Source: Owenweeksia sp048267305
Lineage (GTDB): Bacteria > Bacteroidota > Bacteroidia > Flavobacteriales > Schleiferiaceae
Direction of reading: 5' to 3'
DNA length: 64,000 nucleotides
Assembly (NCBI GenBank): GCA_048267305.1
Contig: JBLWXT010000002.1
Location: 1-64,000, forward strand
Made by a program: the position numbers and the translations under genes. Of this stretch, positions 19,046 to 28,394 are shown one piece after another. Below the pieces are notes generated by a model. It saw only the letters and a list, made by a program, of their open reading frames with translations. It was not told the DNA's origin and did no database searches. Position 1 is the stretch's first letter; every line of letters begins with the position of its first letter.

Positions 19046-19684
19046 CTATATAAACTTGTAGAGCACAAAAGCATAAAGGAAAAACCGCAGAAAACGGCTA
19101 AGGGCCACAATGAGGTAATTTTTGAAGGGATACTCCACCATGCCAGCCACCACGCTAACCGGGGAAAAGGGCAGGGGAGTAAGGGCTGAAATAAAAATCA
19201 CCAGCCCACCGTATTTCCGGAAGGTTTTAAACTGCTCGGAAAATTTGATGTGAACCCATTTTTTTACGCGTTTTAAGCGGTGTAGTTGTGTGCCTATGTA
19301 CCATGAAACTATGCCTCCGGTGTAAGATACCAGGGCTAGAATGAAGACCATCAAATACGAATAGTCAAGGCTCTTGGCCCAAACGATATACATATCAGGA
19401 GGTAAAATACCAGTAAAGCATTCACTGATAAAAAGCGTGGCAACAATGAGCCAGTTTGGGAGCCGAGAGAAAATAATTTTCTCAAGCTGCTCCATATCAA
19501 TAATGTAATTGAACACAAGCCAGGCGCTGAGGGCAAACAGGCTAAGCACTATCACCAGGCGAATCAGGTTTTTACCAATAAACCGGTAACGGCCTGTGCG
19601 CTTAAAGTAATAATGGTATCGGGAGCTCTTCTCGTAAAATGTCCTCTCCTGATTTCTTAGTTTATTTCGGTTACTCTTGCTGAT
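19046..19684 (-). CDS. VTT/DedA-like membrane protein with unusual start
   Basis: Inner-membrane protein of the VTT (SNARE-associated, DedA-like) family, possibly a lipid scramblase or transporter. Hydrophobic helices lie near both ends, with a re-entrant-type segment (FISALTPLPFSPVSVVAGM) in the C-terminal third. The obvious start is GTG at 19555, but the frame is open and reads as coding for at least 43 more codons (NRNKLRNQERTFYEKSS ... RYRFIGKNLIRL), a basic cytosolic segment that suits the family. No ATG, GTG or TTG exists there. The best start candidate is ATC at 19684 (ISKSNRNK), so a non-canonical start or an undetected mutation must be considered. The coordinates given use that ATC. 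Confidence 0.6.
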   Translation of the reverse strand: MSKSNRNKLRNQERTFYEKSSRYHYYFKRTGRYRFIGKNLIRLVIVLSLFALSAWLVFNYIIDMEQLEKIIFSRLPNWLIVATLFISECFTGILPPDMYIVWAKSLDYSYLMVFILALVSYTGGIVSWYIGTQLHRLKRVKKWVHIKFSEQFKTFRKYGGLVIFISALTPLPFSPVSVVAGMVEYPFKNYLIVALSRFLRFFLYAFVLYKFI

Positions 19685-19793
19685 GGGAAAAGGGATTAAC
19701 GTTGGTTTCTAAACGATATCTAACTAATAAAGGTTGCCAAAATTACTACAATGCCCTGCAATGTTTATTTTTAGCGGCAAAATCATTTTTTTA

Positions 19794-21722
19794 ATGGCTA
19801 CAACTAAAAGTAAACAGGGTATTTTTTCCATTATTATTCTGGCATTGTTCATTTTACTTCCACTGGTAAAAGTTTCCACCCTGGTAGATCATACGCTGAC
19901 TTCGCGCCAGTTTTTGGGATCCATTGCCGTAGGAGCATTGTTGCTTGCCATAATTCTGAAAGGTCCTAAAAAACCACTGCCATTGGGCTTGTTGATAGTG
20001 AGCTTTGTTGGCTTTTTGGTTATGAATTTTGTTTCTGTTTCCAATGCCATTAACCCGGTTGAGAGTTGGGCTACGATTACACGTTATCTTTTGATGTTCT
20101 CTTTTTTAGTCACGCTAATGTACTTGCTCCATACCAAAAGCATCTCAGTAATTGACATTATTCGTTCGGTTGTGCTTTTTGGTGCAATAGCGGGATTGGT
20201 AACCTTATTCAACTTGTTTCAGGCTATTGGCAGTGGAGAATTCCTTACCGACATCTATACCGTAAAAGGAAACTTTGCGCATAAAAACCTTCTTTCATCA
20301 GCTTTAATGCTGGCCTTGCCATTTGTGATAATGGGTGCGGCAGTGCTTGATGGTGCCTGGAAAAAGAGCTCCCTTGTGTTGGTTTTTCTTTTGGTGATTG
20401 AAATATTTGTTTTGAGAACCCGTGGAGTTTGGCTTTCGGTATTCATTGCCACATTGGCTTCAATCAGCCTGTTCTTTATCCTTGGGAAAAAGTCTGTGGT
20501 TAATGCTAAATTCCCATTTAAATTAGTGGGGTTGGGTGCCGGAATTGCCGTGCTTCTCCTGGTAGCACTGTTTTCCGCTTCAGGAGTGCAGGAGAGTGTA
20601 TCAGATACCACCAACCTGGATAAGCGTATCATTTTTTGGGAGAACAGTATAGAGATGGTAAAAGAGCACCCTGTAATTGGAGTAGGGGCTGGTAACTGGA
20701 AAATCAACTTCCCAAAATATGGGCTTGGCGGACTTGATTATAATGTAGTACAAGGTATTACCCATGTGCAGCGTCCGCATAATGATTACCTATGGGTTCT
20801 CACCGAATCAGGCATTTTGGGTTTTATCTTTTTCATCGGGATTTTTGTCATTGTTTTTTGGCGCCTTGCGGGAAACTTTAAGAAAATAACGTCTAAAGAA
20901 GATATGGCCATTGATTTGGCATTGGTTTTTGGACTTATCAGTTACCTGGTGTTTTCGCTTACCGATTTTCCATTGGAGAGAACGAGCCATAACTTTATGC
21001 TAATGGCGCTTATAGCCTTGGTTTTTAGAAACGGACTTCCGGTTGGTAAAATCAACCTTAAGGGAAATGGCTGGGCCGTACTGCTTTTGGGCGCCACTGT
21101 ATTCTCTCTTACCGTAAGCTATTACCGCATGGAGGGCGAAAAGCATAGTGTAAAGGTGTTGGAAGCCAATGCTGTGCGTAATGCCCAAGGCATAATACCC
21201 GAGGCGGAAGAGGCGATTAACCCATTTTATAATATGGATAATTTTGCCAACCCTATGTATTACTACAGCTCGCTGGGTAAACTGGTTTTACAACGCCCCG
21301 AGGAAGCACTGCAGGATGCACTTATGGCCTATGATATTGCTCCGTATAACATTATTACCCTTTCACAGATGGGGAATGTATATAAGAACAAAAAGGAGGT
21401 TGAAGAAGCAATTCGTTATTACGATATGGCTACAGATATTTCTCCGAAATATGAAATGGCACGATTTAGTAAGGCCGAACTCTACTTAAACGAAAAGAAG
21501 TATGTGGAAGCCATGAGGGAATTGTGGGAAGTGAACCCGAGAACGGCAGATCCGCGGATGAAGCAGCAATTGCCATATGCCATGCAGCAGCTTTACAATA
21601 CTCGTGCGGAACATGGACAGTTTAAGGGATTAATGGGCTATATGGATGGGAGAAACCTGAAAACCGCAGAAGACTATATGCAGTTGTATGACGAGTTTAT
21701 TTGGTCAAATTTTAACTTGTAA
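19794..21722 (+). CDS. O-antigen ligase-like protein with C-terminal TPRs
   Basis: Polytopic membrane enzyme of the Wzy/WaaL superfamily, which joins or polymerises lipid-linked glycans on the periplasmic face. About 11 hydrophobic helices fill residues 10-440. The Wzy_C-like loop includes RIIFWENSIEMVKEHPVIGVG and HNDYLWVLTESGILG, whose histidine and preceding arginines are typical functional residues. The C-terminal 150 residues are soluble tetratricopeptide repeats (ITLSQMGNVYKNKKEVEEAI, EMARFSKAELYLNEKKYVEA). The ATG at 19794 (MATTKSKQGIFSII) is preferred to the earlier non-ATG start at 19734. It overlaps the 3' end of the convergent glycosyltransferase by 18 bases and heads the polysaccharide block. 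Confidence 0.85.
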   Translation: MATTKSKQGIFSIIILALFILLPLVKVSTLVDHTLTSRQFLGSIAVGALLLAIILKGPKKPLPLGLLIVSFVGFLVMNFVSVSNAINPVESWATITRYLLMFSFLVTLMYLLHTKSISVIDIIRSVVLFGAIAGLVTLFNLFQAIGSGEFLTDIYTVKGNFAHKNLLSSALMLALPFVIMGAAVLDGAWKKSSLVLVFLLVIEIFVLRTRGVWLSVFIATLASISLFFILGKKSVVNAKFPFKLVGLGAGIAVLLLVALFSASGVQESVSDTTNLDKRIIFWENSIEMVKEHPVIGVGAGNWKINFPKYGLGGLDYNVVQGITHVQRPHNDYLWVLTESGILGFIFFIGIFVIVFWRLAGNFKKITSKEDMAIDLALVFGLISYLVFSLTDFPLERTSHNFMLMALIALVFRNGLPVGKINLKGNGWAVLLLGATVFSLTVSYYRMEGEKHSVKVLEANAVRNAQGIIPEAEEAINPFYNMDNFANPMYYYSSLGKLVLQRPEEALQDALMAYDIAPYNIITLSQMGNVYKNKKEVEEAIRYYDMATDISPKYEMARFSKAELYLNEKKYVEAMRELWEVNPRTADPRMKQQLPYAMQQLYNTRAEHGQFKGLMGYMDGRNLKTAEDYMQLYDEFIWSNFNL

Positions 21723-22571
21723 GGCACTAAAGAGTTTTAATGTTTGGGTTTTGAGTGCGGAGCATTGCGATTGAGTGTAATATCGAATGGCTTCCCTAAA
21801 GTTTCCACGCTTGTGATGGAACCGGGCCACTTCCAGGTATTTTCTTCTTGTGGCCTTGTTGAGCAGATGTTGATCAAAGTATTCCTTCTCTTCAAAATAT
21901 TCGAGCACTGAAAGCACATTTTTGAGGTGTTTTTCAATATTGGTACTCATACCACCAGATTCGCGGTAATAGGTTAAATACTCATTTACCCTCTCAAAAA
22001 TAATGTTGTCCTTCATCATGCTGATCCATACAAACAGGTCTTCAGCACCGTGGAAGTTTGGATTTTCAGAGAATTTATACTTGCGAAAAAGATAGGTTTT
22101 TCCAATTGTGGCGGAGGGGAGTATGGGGTTTCCCTTGCTCAACAACTCTGTGAGGTTGTTTACCTGATAGCAGTGTCTTTTTCGGATTTTTGCCAATCCG
22201 AACGTGATTACAGGATGGTAGTAAATGTCAGCGGCTTTCTCATTGATTTCCCGGGCCAGGAGCCCAAGCTTTTGAGGCTGCCAATAGTCATCTGCATCTA
22301 AAAAGGCTACCCATGCGTGCGAGGCTTTTTGTATGCCCTGGTTTCGGGCATTGCCCAAACCACCGTTGTTTTGATTTATCAGAGAAACATCGAGGTCAGA
22401 ATTTTGGCGTATCCAACTGTCACATAGTTCATAACTGTTATCGATTGATCCGTCATTTACCAAAATAACTTCAAATTCGCGGTACGTTTGTGCCTGCACA
22501 CTATCCAGCGCCAGCTGAAGCGTGGCAGCAGCATTGTAAATAGGAATGATTATGGAGAATTGTGGTTTCAA
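21705..22571 (-). CDS. Family 2 glycosyltransferase
   Basis: GT-A fold inverting glycosyltransferase. FSIIIPIYNAAATLQLALDS opens the nucleotide-binding domain, ILVNDGSID gives the first acidic motif and WVAFLDADDYW the DxD metal-binding motif near residue 97. Length 288 is standard for a cytosolic, membrane-associated enzyme of surface-glycan assembly; the sugar is unknown. Its start overlaps the upstream glycosyltransferase stop by 4 bases, so the two are co-translated. Confidence 0.9.
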   Translation of the reverse strand: MKPQFSIIIPIYNAAATLQLALDSVQAQTYREFEVILVNDGSIDNSYELCDSWIRQNSDLDVSLINQNNGGLGNARNQGIQKASHAWVAFLDADDYWQPQKLGLLAREINEKAADIYYHPVITFGLAKIRKRHCYQVNNLTELLSKGNPILPSATIGKTYLFRKYKFSENPNFHGAEDLFVWISMMKDNIIFERVNEYLTYYRESGGMSTNIEKHLKNVLSVLEYFEEKEYFDQHLLNKATRRKYLEVARFHHKRGNFREAIRYYTQSQCSALKTQTLKLFSALQVKI

Positions 22572-23596
22572 TATTCAAAGTATTTTCCAGGAAACAAACG
22601 TTTACGAATGTCTTTGGCGGGATTAAGTAACCCCAGGGATCGCAAAATCCAACGTGCCCAAATAAAAAGGTACGTATATATTATGTGGAGAAACACCCAT
22701 TTTTTGTATTTTTTAAAAAAGCGATACAGCCTGAGATTTACCTTGAAATTCCAACTACTCCATTTTTGACGGGGTAAGCTGCCGATCCACCAATGTGAAA
22801 TCCTGCTAAGGGCATGATCGGCATTGGCTTCGCTTTGGGGTACATGGTTTCTGATAAATGTGTTAATTCTAATGATTTCCTCGTACACCGTGCCGTCCAC
22901 ATTGGCGCGTTGTCTTTGGGTATGTTCATGCACCCTGAAGTAATTCAATAGCTCCGGGGTAAAGGCAAGGTCATTCTTCGCCAATAGGCGTGCGTACAAA
23001 AACCAGTCTCCATTGAGCTTCATGCTCATATCAGCCATTCCGGCTTCTACAAAGGCACTCTTTCTAATCAAGGCTCCGCTGGCATTGGGAATGGGGTTGT
23101 GAAATAGCAGCCACTCTCTGCAGGCATCTTTTCCGCTTTTTACAAACGGCTTTTGCCAGGCATCAGATTCATAAATGAATTCAAGGTTTATCTGATAGCT
23201 GTTTTTAATTTTTCCCTGTTCATCCACCAAATAGGTTTGGCAATAGGCAATGCCCACATTTGGATGGTCATCCAGCAGTGGAATGAGGGTTTCCAAAAGC
23301 CTGGGGTCACAAAAGTCGTCACTTTCAGCAAACCAGAGGTATTCGCCCTGGGCCAGTTCCGTTCCTTTATTCCACTGGGCAAAGGGGCTGCCGGAGTTTT
23401 TTTCGTTAAAAAATGTTTTTATCTCAGGGTGCTTTTGGGCATATGAGGTAATAATGTCCCTGCTGTTATCAGGAGAGCAGTCATCCAGTATAATCAGCTC
23501 AAAATCCCTGAAGGTTTGGGCCAGCACACTCTCTATACGCTTAGGCAGGTATAGGGCGTGGTTATAATTGGGTATTATGACAGATACCTTGGGCAT
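22568..23596 (-). CDS. Family 2 glycosyltransferase
   Basis: Second GT-A glycosyltransferase of the block. VSVIIPNYNHALYLPKRIES, IILDDCSPDNS and YLWFAESDDFC (DD in the DxD position) mark the catalytic domain in the first 110 residues. A C-terminal region rich in basic and aromatic residues (about 290-342) probably binds the membrane. Length 342. It is first in a two-gene overlap with the following GT2 gene and lies 69 bases from the sulfotransferase gene upstream on the same strand, so all three may form one transcript. Confidence 0.9.
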   Translation of the reverse strand: MPKVSVIIPNYNHALYLPKRIESVLAQTFRDFELIILDDCSPDNSRDIITSYAQKHPEIKTFFNEKNSGSPFAQWNKGTELAQGEYLWFAESDDFCDPRLLETLIPLLDDHPNVGIAYCQTYLVDEQGKIKNSYQINLEFIYESDAWQKPFVKSGKDACREWLLFHNPIPNASGALIRKSAFVEAGMADMSMKLNGDWFLYARLLAKNDLAFTPELLNYFRVHEHTQRQRANVDGTVYEEIIRINTFIRNHVPQSEANADHALSRISHWWIGSLPRQKWSSWNFKVNLRLYRFFKKYKKWVFLHIIYTYLFIWARWILRSLGLLNPAKDIRKRLFPGKYFEY

Positions 23597-23665
23597 GAGT
23601 AGAGACTGAGAGAGTTTGTGTGATTAAGCTGTGAAATTAAGCTTTTCCAAAATTTCAGAGTGTGC

Positions 23666-24316
23666 CTACTTTAATACATAAGTCTGAAATAAGGGTAAGA
23701 GCTTTTTGCCTGTAAACTCTTCAAGCCTTGTTATAGGTTCAGAATTAAGAGAAATCAGATCTTCGTACGAGATTTCGATGTACCTGCCTTTAAGTTCACC
23801 TTGATAGCTACGCCCCTGCTCTGTATATTTTTGAGCAAGATTTTTTCCGAAATCCAAATCGTCAAATCTTGGGTCGTGTACTTCCCCGGCTATCGAATTT
23901 CTTTTGGCCAGGCTGGCAGCTACATCATCGGGATTTCTGGTTACATGAATAACTCGGGCATTTGGATAGCGCTTTAGCCACATGGGTAAAGTAAAGGTGT
24001 TGCGAGGGTCTTTCCATCCCCATGATGGCGATTTTATCTCGAGCAAAAATTGCCTCCATCTGCCATACGTGCGGAAGTGCTCGTAGAACAACACCTTTGC
24101 AGGCATGGATTTCCAGTAGATTTCATCCGGCACTTTTGGCGTTACCCAGTTGGCACCAGCAGCCCAAAGAGTTTGTTGATTAAGGCTGAGGAAGTGCATG
24201 GCTTCGTAGTTGTGATCTTTCACCACGCCCATAAAAATTCCGGATTTTTCCAATACTTTAGCCACCAGTGAAGTGCCGCTGCGGTGCATTCCTATAATTA
24301 TATATGGAGATTTCAA
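23666..24316 (-). CDS. Sulfotransferase
   Basis: PAPS-dependent sulfotransferase expected to sulfate a sugar hydroxyl of the surface glycan. IIIGMHRSGTSLVAKVLEKS is the 5'-phosphosulfate-binding loop (residues 6-25); VIHVTRNPDDVAASLAKRN carries the Arg/Ser of the 3'-phosphate-binding motif (about 123-142). Length 216 is short but complete for Sulfotransfer_3-type enzymes. The only start that keeps the P-loop is TTG at 24316; the in-frame ATG lies inside the loop. The TTG lies within the first codons of the divergent sulfotransferase gene, an unusual head-to-head 13-base overlap. Confidence 0.82.
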   Translation of the reverse strand: MKSPYIIIGMHRSGTSLVAKVLEKSGIFMGVVKDHNYEAMHFLSLNQQTLWAAGANWVTPKVPDEIYWKSMPAKVLFYEHFRTYGRWRQFLLEIKSPSWGWKDPRNTFTLPMWLKRYPNARVIHVTRNPDDVAASLAKRNSIAGEVHDPRFDDLDFGKNLAQKYTEQGRSYQGELKGRYIEISYEDLISLNSEPITRLEEFTGKKLLPLFQTYVLK

Positions 24317-25017
24317 TGTTGCAGGGTTTATTTAATGGAGCTAAAACTAAGGTAGTTTTTTTACACCTTCCCAAAACGGCAGGAACAAGTTTTGTAAATT
24401 TTTTAAACGACCAGTACAAGCCTGCTGAAATAGTGCTTAAATATAATGAAGAACTAAGTTCACAGGATTTTATAGGCCGGCACAAGGTTTTGGTGGGCCA
24501 CCTGCCTTGGAACCAGATACATGTTGATGTGGTCGATTACCAGGTAGATGGATGGAAGTTTATTAGTTTTTTAAGAGATCCCGTTGAAAGAAGTATTTCC
24601 AGCTATTTGGCTGTTAAATACTCTGAAAGCCAGGAACATTGTGAAAAATTTAAGTCATGGGAAAATTCTTTTGAAGGTTTTTTAAATGCTCCGCATAGTT
24701 ATAATTGGCAATGTCAATTTTTTTCGGGGCTTAAACTTAATCCTATGGCCTTTACCAACCCCGAAATGCTATTGGAGAAAGCTGTTGCAAATATTAGTAT
24801 AATGGACTTTGTAGGTCGCACAGAAAATTTTAATGAAGACTTAAAGTACTTATGTGAAACCTATAACTGGGCCTATTCCGGCAACTATATGAAAAATGTA
24901 AGAGGCATGAAGAAAGAAGCTCAGCAGCTAAGATCAAAATATGGGCAATCTCTGCAGCTCAGATGTGAGTTGGACTATAAGCTTCTGGAGGTCGTAGCTG
25001 AAAAATTTGGCAGGTAG
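24304..25017 (+). CDS. Sulfotransferase family 2-like protein
   Basis: Second, unrelated-looking sulfotransferase. VVFLHLPKTAGTSFVNFLND is the 5'-PSB loop (about residues 14-33) and FISFLRDPVERSISSYLAVK the 3'-phosphate motif (about 90-109), the pattern of Golgi-type carbohydrate sulfotransferases (Sulfotransfer_2). Length 237. Start ATG 24304, or ATG 24316 (MLQGLFNG), which would remove the overlap with the divergent sulfotransferase. Its stop abuts the 3' end of the ABC ATPase gene with no gap, so this gene is inserted between two minus-strand genes of the same block. Confidence 0.82.
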   Translation: MEISMLQGLFNGAKTKVVFLHLPKTAGTSFVNFLNDQYKPAEIVLKYNEELSSQDFIGRHKVLVGHLPWNQIHVDVVDYQVDGWKFISFLRDPVERSISSYLAVKYSESQEHCEKFKSWENSFEGFLNAPHSYNWQCQFFSGLKLNPMAFTNPEMLLEKAVANISIMDFVGRTENFNEDLKYLCETYNWAYSGNYMKNVRGMKKEAQQLRSKYGQSLQLRCELDYKLLEVVAEKFGR

Positions 25018-26184
25018 CTATTTGATTGTCCATGACTGTGGGGTTTCCACACCTTCCTTATTCCTTAGGTTTATTTTCCCCGAATTAAAGAAATCCCCTT
25101 CCTGTACCTCAAATAATATCGCTTCCCGTACACGGTCCTGTAGTTCCCCATTAGCAAATAAACTAGCCATAATACTATAGTTGCCTCTTAGCAGGTTGAG
25201 GCTGGGTAGGTGACAGGTCATTTGTCCATTGCCCGAAACACCATTAACAGGAAAACCACTATAAACATTACTAAGTGTGGTTAAAAACACCCCCTGGGAT
25301 GAAACAATGTTCAATCGTATATGAAGGTCTTCAGCCATTGCTGACTCTGCCTCAAATTTCACCACTAATTTGGCATCCTTACCGGCAATTAAAATATTGC
25401 CGTTGTCAGATTGCCATTGAATATCCTTAATGCGAACATTGCCTTTGCCTTGTCTGTCTTTTCGGGTATGAATAGGGGTATGAACTGCAAAAGACTTTAA
25501 GGAACTGAGGTAGGCGTTGCAAATATCATCTGACGTGCCCATCTGTTTTACTTTACCCTGACTTAACCAAACCACATCATGGCAAAGCTCGCGTATAGCG
25601 CCCAGGTTATGACTTACAAAAACAATGGAGCGCCCTATCTCGCGTGTGGTTTCGTTCATTTTGCCCAGGCATTTTTTTTGAAATTCGCTATCGCCCACGG
25701 CAAGAACTTCGTCTACTAATAATATTTCTGATCTTAGGTGAGCGGCCACGGAGAAAGCAAGCCTTACATACATACCGCTACTGTAGTGCTTTACAGGTGT
25801 GTCCAGGAACTCTTCAATACCTGAAAAATTTACGATTTCATCAAACTGCTTTTGAATTTCTGAACGAGACATGCCCAATACTGCACCATTCAAAAAGATG
25901 TTCTCACGTCCGCTTAATTCAGGGTGAAACCCCGTACCCACCTCTAATAGAGAAGCCAGGCGGCCATTTATTTTCACCTCCCCCTTTGTGGGGTAGGTGA
26001 TGCGAGAAAGAATTTTTAGCAAAGTGGATTTACCAGCCCCATTAGGTCCAATAAGTCCGGTAACTTTTCCTTCTTCAATTTGCAGGTTGATGTTATCCAA
26101 AGCTTTAAAAACCTCCTTCTTTTTTCCTTTGGTGATGAGGTACTCCTTGCTGAGGTTATGAATGGAAATTGCCATCTTGCTCAT
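25018..26184 (-). CDS. Polysaccharide ABC exporter ATP-binding protein (Wzt-like)
   Basis: Cytosolic ATPase of an ABC-2 glycan exporter. Walker A GPNGAGKSTLLK (about residues 42-53), signature YSSGMYVRLAF, Walker B EILLVDEVLAVGD and H-loop IVFVSHN lie in the first 230 residues. The last 130 residues form a beta-rich domain like the Wzt carbohydrate-binding domain, which recognises the finished, end-modified glycan. Length 388. Its start overlaps the permease stop by 4 bases, so permease and ATPase are translated together. Confidence 0.9.
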   Translation of the reverse strand: MSKMAISIHNLSKEYLITKGKKKEVFKALDNINLQIEEGKVTGLIGPNGAGKSTLLKILSRITYPTKGEVKINGRLASLLEVGTGFHPELSGRENIFLNGAVLGMSRSEIQKQFDEIVNFSGIEEFLDTPVKHYSSGMYVRLAFSVAAHLRSEILLVDEVLAVGDSEFQKKCLGKMNETTREIGRSIVFVSHNLGAIRELCHDVVWLSQGKVKQMGTSDDICNAYLSSLKSFAVHTPIHTRKDRQGKGNVRIKDIQWQSDNGNILIAGKDAKLVVKFEAESAMAEDLHIRLNIVSSQGVFLTTLSNVYSGFPVNGVSGNGQMTCHLPSLNLLRGNYSIMASLFANGELQDRVREAILFEVQEGDFFNSGKINLRNKEGVETPQSWTIK

Positions 26185-27017
26185 ACTATATCAGCGATTT
26201 TCATTTCTATCTTTTGGAAGTAAGCTATTCCCGAAAGGAAAAGCAGCAGCACCATGCCATAAGAGATAAATGCCGAAACACTAAGCGGCTGACCAAACAA
26301 AGCGGCTCTAAAACTTTCAATTATCCCCGTCATGGGATTGAGATAAATCAGGAAGCGCCAATCTGCTGAAACCAATGCATCAATGAGACTGGCCGAATAA
26401 GCTACCGGAGTTAGGAAAAATAATATTTGAAGTATAAAGGGCAGTATTTGTTGTAAATCGCGATAGCGGATGGACAGCGCACTGGCCCAAAGCCCTATAC
26501 CCAATGCAGCAATGGCGGTAGCTAATAAAGCAGGAATGAAAAATAGAATTCCGACCCCTGCCAGGCCGGTTGTAAATAAGAGAACCACAAGTAAAACCAG
26601 ACCCACTATGGGCTCTACAAGTCCTACTAAGGCTCTGGAAAGCGGTAAGCACAACCGAGGGAAATATATTTTACGAATCATCCCTTGGTTGAAAATAAGT
26701 GATGATGCCGATTGGGTGATTACATAATTAAAGTAATTCCAAAGGATCAATCCACTTAAAGCGAAAGGTAAGTAAGGGATGCCATTGGTGGGTACTGTTA
26801 CTACTTTTTGAAAAACTAAAAATAATGCGGCCACCGAAGCTATAGGCTGTACTAAAGACCACCAATAGCCGATGAAAGTTTGCGCATAGCGCACCTTATA
26901 ATCTCTGGCAGCAAATGTGAAAAGCAATTGACGATAGCTGATTAGCTCTAAAATGCTTTGCCAAAGGCTGAGGCCCTTTGGTGTTATTATACTTTGATGT
27001 TTTGTTGAATTGCTGAT
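26181..27017 (-). CDS. Polysaccharide ABC exporter permease (Wzm-like), unusual start
   Basis: Inner-membrane permease partner of the Wzt-like ATPase; six hydrophobic helices, with RDYKVRYAQTFIGYWWSLVQ at the start of the first helix, typical of ABC-2 glycan exporters. The first conventional start in frame is TTG 26927, but this would delete a clearly family-like N-terminus (SIITPKGLSLWQSILELIS ... RQLLFTFAA), usually 25-30 residues in these proteins. The frame is open to 27089 without ATG, GTG or TTG upstream of 26927. A TATATTTG promoter element at 27035-27042 places the transcript start near 27028. ATC at 27017 (ISNSTKHQS) is the best candidate start and is used for the coordinates. Confidence 0.75.
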   Translation of the reverse strand: MSNSTKHQSIITPKGLSLWQSILELISYRQLLFTFAARDYKVRYAQTFIGYWWSLVQPIASVAALFLVFQKVVTVPTNGIPYLPFALSGLILWNYFNYVITQSASSLIFNQGMIRKIYFPRLCLPLSRALVGLVEPIVGLVLLVVLLFTTGLAGVGILFFIPALLATAIAALGIGLWASALSIRYRDLQQILPFILQILFFLTPVAYSASLIDALVSADWRFLIYLNPMTGIIESFRAALFGQPLSVSAFISYGMVLLLFLSGIAYFQKIEMKIADIV

Positions 27018-27034
27018 GTGAAAAGGATTTAGGG

Positions 27035-27042
27035 CAAATATA
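27035..27042 (-). promoter_or_regulatory. Putative -7 promoter element of the glycan-export operon
   Basis: TATATTTG on the minus strand (TAnnTTTG consensus). Transcription would begin about 7 bases downstream, near 27028, only about 11 bases before the proposed ATC start of the permease. Confidence 0.45.
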
Positions 27043-27089
27043 AACTTAGGAAAACAATGTAAGTCCGCACCTTGCCTACAATAGATAAA

Positions 27090-28394
27090 CTATCTTTTAT
27101 AACCTGGATTTAGTTCCTCCAACCTTTCCAGTTTTTCTTGCAGGTTTTTCTTTTCAGGGTTATGGGGGTAAGGCTTAAAGTTAAGCAGCTCTGTACAATT
27201 TTTAACACTTCTGGTTTCTAGATAACACTCCCTCCATTCCTGCATTTGCTCTGTATGTTCTTTTACTAGTTTTAATTGCCACCTATAAAATTTGTATTCA
27301 GCATAAATAAAGCATACTGTAAGAAAAAAACTATAAGTTAATCCGAGCCACTTTTTCTTATTGAAGCTAAATAAGCCGAAGGCTGCAAAGCCTAATGCCA
27401 GCTGCGGAACATATCTGCTTGAATTTATAATAGCTGTACCATAGCACCAGCGCCCAAGCATTGTGGCTGCAATAAATAAGATTGTATAACCAACAAAAAC
27501 TAATGGAGCAAGTTCTGTACTGCCGTTTTTGCGAATTAGCAGGCGGTATACAGCTATCGAGGCCAGCAAAGTAAGAACCAGGAACACCAACCAACTGATT
27601 GCAGTTTCCTGATAGCCTATGATTAAGCCACCAAGTACCAGCCCCTTAAAAAATTTGATATGGTACCCAATTGATTCAGGCGGAACATCAGTACAATCCA
27701 TCGCCTGGTAGTTAGCTGTAAACAAATAAGCTCCGAGTGAAATAAGGAATACTAAGGCCAAACCGCCCCACCATATGCGTATCATTCTATGCTCCTTAAT
27801 TAGCATAAGAATACAGAAAGCCACAACTGCTATTGATACGAAAAAACCATTGCCGGTAAAAGTAATTATGGGTGCCAATAGCATAAGTGTAATGAACTTC
27901 CATGGTTTCATTGTACCCGTAAAAAAAGCTATCAAGAGCAACAAAAAGAAAAATACCAACTGGTGCAGAGAGATGTTAGGGTTAGTAAGAAATATGCCTG
28001 ATTGCGTGAGGGTGAAAAATATAAGAGGTATGTAAGCATCAGCCAATTGGAGCGGGCCGATTCTTTTCACCTTCAGCCATGTGAAGAATAGGGCATTTAC
28101 CAAGGTCAAAAGCCCAACTGAATGGGCCATATATATATTGTTGTAGTCAAAAGCTAGCAGGACAGCTTTGAAATAAAAATAAGCAAGCCCAATACGGTGG
28201 GGACCCATGGGGGTGAAGAAACCAGTAAGAATATCATTCGGGTAGAGAGAGGTAGTAAGATACCCCCATTGATCATTGAAAAACAGATCAACGGCATACG
28301 TATCTATGAAGTAAAACAGCCTAAAGGCCAGTGCCATAAACACTAACCAGTACACGGCATTTTTCCAATACTGATTCATTGGGCTAAAATACAA
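27090..28394 (-). CDS. Polytopic membrane protein, unknown function
   Basis: A 434-residue membrane protein with about 10-11 hydrophobic helices, a short periplasmic loop after the first helix (YAVDLFFNDQWGYLTTSLYP, with the Asp/Gln-Trp pattern often seen in lipid-sugar-using GT-C enzymes) and a charged C-terminal tail (about residues 385-434). This resembles a GT-C glycosyltransferase or a glycan-assembly membrane protein, but no defining motif is present, so function is inferred only from position next to the export genes. ATG 28394 or ATG 28379 (MNQYWKN) could be the start. Confidence 0.6.
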   Translation of the reverse strand: MYFSPMNQYWKNAVYWLVFMALAFRLFYFIDTYAVDLFFNDQWGYLTTSLYPNDILTGFFTPMGPHRIGLAYFYFKAVLLAFDYNNIYMAHSVGLLTLVNALFFTWLKVKRIGPLQLADAYIPLIFFTLTQSGIFLTNPNISLHQLVFFFLLLLIAFFTGTMKPWKFITLMLLAPIITFTGNGFFVSIAVVAFCILMLIKEHRMIRIWWGGLALVFLISLGAYLFTANYQAMDCTDVPPESIGYHIKFFKGLVLGGLIIGYQETAISWLVFLVLTLLASIAVYRLLIRKNGSTELAPLVFVGYTILFIAATMLGRWCYGTAIINSSRYVPQLALGFAAFGLFSFNKKKWLGLTYSFFLTVCFIYAEYKFYRWQLKLVKEHTEQMQEWRECYLETRSVKNCTELLNFKPYPHNPEKKNLQEKLERLEELNPGYKR

